Source: Mesorhizobium sp.
Lineage (GTDB): Bacteria > Pseudomonadota > Alphaproteobacteria > Rhizobiales > Rhizobiaceae
Direction: 5' to 3'
Assembly (NCBI GenBank): GCA_027492275.1
Contig: JAPUFC010000068.1
Location: forward strand, 1-55,205
Length of the DNA: 55,205 bases
Part shown: positions 54,054-55,205 of the stretch, one piece after another
Numbering within the stretch: the first letter of the stretch is position 1
How the letters are laid out: every line of letters starts with the position of its first letter
Translations under genes and position numbers: made by a program
Notes under the pieces: generated by a model
What the model saw: only the letters and a program-made list of their open reading frames with translations
Told to the model about the DNA's origin: nothing
The model's database searches: none

Positions 54054-54159
54054 GTGGTCGTGCTGGCGTCGAAGCCCGCCTCGTGACGTTTTCGACCGAC
54101 ATTGCTTTGGGTTTCGCCGCGACGCTGGTATCAAGAAGCGCCTTCAATCGCGACGCCTC

Positions 54160-55050
54160 ATGAACCCGCCCCCCTCGTCGTCCGCCCGCTCCCTTGAATC
54201 GCGCATCTATGCGGTCTACGCGCAGCTTCCGCCGGCCGAACGGAAACTCGCCGACGTCATGCTGCAGCACCAGATGGACTTGGCGCTCTACACGGCGAGC
54301 GAACTCGCGCGCGAGGCCGGCGTTTCGACGGCGACGGCCGCGCGCCTGATCCGGTCGCTGGGCTACGTGTCCTATCCGGCGGCCAAGCGCGAGATCCGCG
54401 AATCCGCGCATTGGGGGTCGCCGCAGGGCGGCGCCATAGACCGGTCGCAGGAGCCGGTGCCGTCGCTGGCCGCCGTCGTCCAGACCAACATCGACAACAT
54501 CCGCGCCACGGCGGACAGCGTTTCGCCGCAGACCCTGGCCGCCGTCGTCGACGCCTCTGTCAGGGCGGACCGCATCGTGCTGATCGGTATGCGCAACGGG
54601 TTCGGGCTTGCGCACTATGCGGCGCATTATTTCGGCCTGATCAAGGACGACGTGCGCGTATTGCCGGCGACGGGAAGCTCGATGGCGCATGAGCTGTCGT
54701 CGATCGGGCCGGGCGACCACGTCATCTGCTTCGCCTTCCGGCGCAGGCCCCGGACGCTGCCCCGCATGCTGTCGGATTTGAGCGCCGCCGGCGCCGTCAC
54801 GACGCTGATCACGGACATCAGCGCCTCCGACAGCGCCAAGGCGGCCGATCACGCCATACGATGCCGTTGCCATTCGCTGGCGCCATTCAATTCCTTCACG
54901 GCGGCGATCACCATCGTCGACTATCTCTCCTGCACGGTCGCGGCGCTGCTGGGCGAAAAGAGCGTGGAGCGCTTCCGCCGGATAGACCGCATGGTCGACC
55001 TGCTGGAGGACGTCGCCACGCCGAAGACCGAGACGCGCGAGAAACGCTAG
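54160..55050 (+). CDS. RpiR/MurR-family transcriptional regulator
   Basis: A 296-residue regulator with an N-terminal HTH (RIYAVYAQLPPAERKLADVM, YTASELAREAGVSTATAARL) and a C-terminal SIS domain (ADRIVLIGMRNGFGLAHYAA, ATGSSMAHELSSIGPGDHVI, SLAPFNSFTAAITIVDYLS). SIS domains bind phosphosugars or related ligands, though many RpiR proteins in alphaproteobacteria sit in catabolic operons. ATG 54160 begins just before the conserved HTH; the upstream extension has no domain. Its TAG stop is formed by the first bases of repeat copy 3. Confidence 0.88.
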   Translation: MNPPPSSSARSLESRIYAVYAQLPPAERKLADVMLQHQMDLALYTASELAREAGVSTATAARLIRSLGYVSYPAAKREIRESAHWGSPQGGAIDRSQEPVPSLAAVVQTNIDNIRATADSVSPQTLAAVVDASVRADRIVLIGMRNGFGLAHYAAHYFGLIKDDVRVLPATGSSMAHELSSIGPGDHVICFAFRRRPRTLPRMLSDLSAAGAVTTLITDISASDSAKAADHAIRCRCHSLAPFNSFTAAITIVDYLSCTVAALLGEKSVERFRRIDRMVDLLEDVATPKTETREKR

Positions 55051-55153
55051 AGCATTTCCAGCAAAAGTGCGAAGCGGTTTTGCGTCCGGAAATGCGGCTG
55101 AAACAAACAGATAGAGCGGTTCTACCGATTCCGCAAAAAACAGAACTGCTCTA
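55048..55153. repeat. Two-hairpin intergenic repeat, copy 3
   Basis: A 106-base copy, first stem identical to copy 1, second stem with one mismatch (AGCGGTTCT against AGAACTGCT). Its first three bases TAG are the stop of the RpiR gene. The outer ends TAGAGC and GCTCTA are inverted. Confidence 0.9.
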
Positions 55154-55205
55154 GGTGTCTGGTCCCATCATGTGATGGAATCAGTTTAGCTGCTCCTTCT
55201 TGGAG
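55154..55205. other. Low-GC tail at the window edge
   Basis: Fifty-two bases, poorer in G and C than the rest, with a perfect palindrome CCATCA-TG-TGATGG (55165-55178). It could be the edge of a mobile element or an intergenic region; too short to call. Confidence 0.3.

Noticed and set aside
55154-55205. Insertion-sequence terminus
   Set aside because: Only 52 bases with one short palindrome; no transposase and no second end visible.

Overview
The window reads as a GC-rich chromosomal segment of an alphaproteobacterium, most likely a rhizobial-type member of the Hyphomicrobiales (Mesorhizobium/Aminobacter-like). This rests on codon use, gene families (Tct and Liv transporters, a soluble PAS chemoreceptor, F420-reductase-like and LLM proteins) and a ~106-bp two-hairpin intergenic repeat of the kind common in these genomes. 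I see no rRNA, tRNA, CRISPR array or complete insertion sequence.

Region 1 (18-4481) holds a soluble PAS-PAS methyl-accepting chemotaxis protein, an ABC-F ATPase and a 3-hydroxyacyl-CoA dehydrogenase.

Region 2 (4926-26459) is the centre of interest: a tightly coupled run of twelve genes, all on the + strand, forming an iterative polyketide/polyunsaturated-fatty-acid-synthase-like lipid cluster. PKS 1 carries two nitronate-monooxygenase-like (PfaD-type enoyl reductase) domains, KS, AT, two ACPs and KR. PKS 2 carries KS, an abnormal AT, DH and a C-terminal phosphopantetheinyl transferase. They are followed by a free ACP, a UGT-type glycosyltransferase, an alpha/beta hydrolase, two condensation-like acyltransferases, a membrane-fusion protein with an ABC ATPase and two FtsX-type permeases, and a methyltransferase-like protein. 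The layout parallels cyanobacterial heterocyst glycolipid synthesis and export (Hgl plus DevBCA). I infer a glycosylated, acylated, possibly methylated long-chain lipid moved to the cell surface. The exact product is not predictable from sequence.

Region 3 (26502-35897) is a run of - strand genes: glutathione transferase, LysR regulator, TctC-TctB-TctA carboxylate uptake, a class-I aminotransferase, a second glutathione transferase, a two-domain sulfurtransferase, a DUF1330 protein and a 3-hydroxybutyrate-dehydrogenase-like SDR, headed by a PAS-LuxR regulator. It looks like an uptake and catabolic unit for an unknown carboxylate, perhaps sulfur- or amino-containing.

Region 4 (35991-39670) has a coupled thiolase and AMP-dependent acyl-CoA ligase, then an amidohydrolase.

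Region 5 (39769-55050) is a second acid-catabolism island. It contains a Liv-type ABC importer (separate binding protein, two ATPases, a fused LivH-LivM permease), a CoA transferase, two acyl-CoA dehydrogenases, a crotonase, an LLM flavoprotein, an ADP-forming CoA ligase, an F420-reductase-like protein, a TetR regulator and an RpiR regulator. Four similar ~25-bp sites occur in the two divergent promoter regions; at least two sit exactly between good -35 and -10 hexamers. This suggests one TetR regulon covering the whole island. Three copies of the two-hairpin repeat sit at gene ends here, and their terminal TAG/TAA supplies the stop codons of the adjacent genes.
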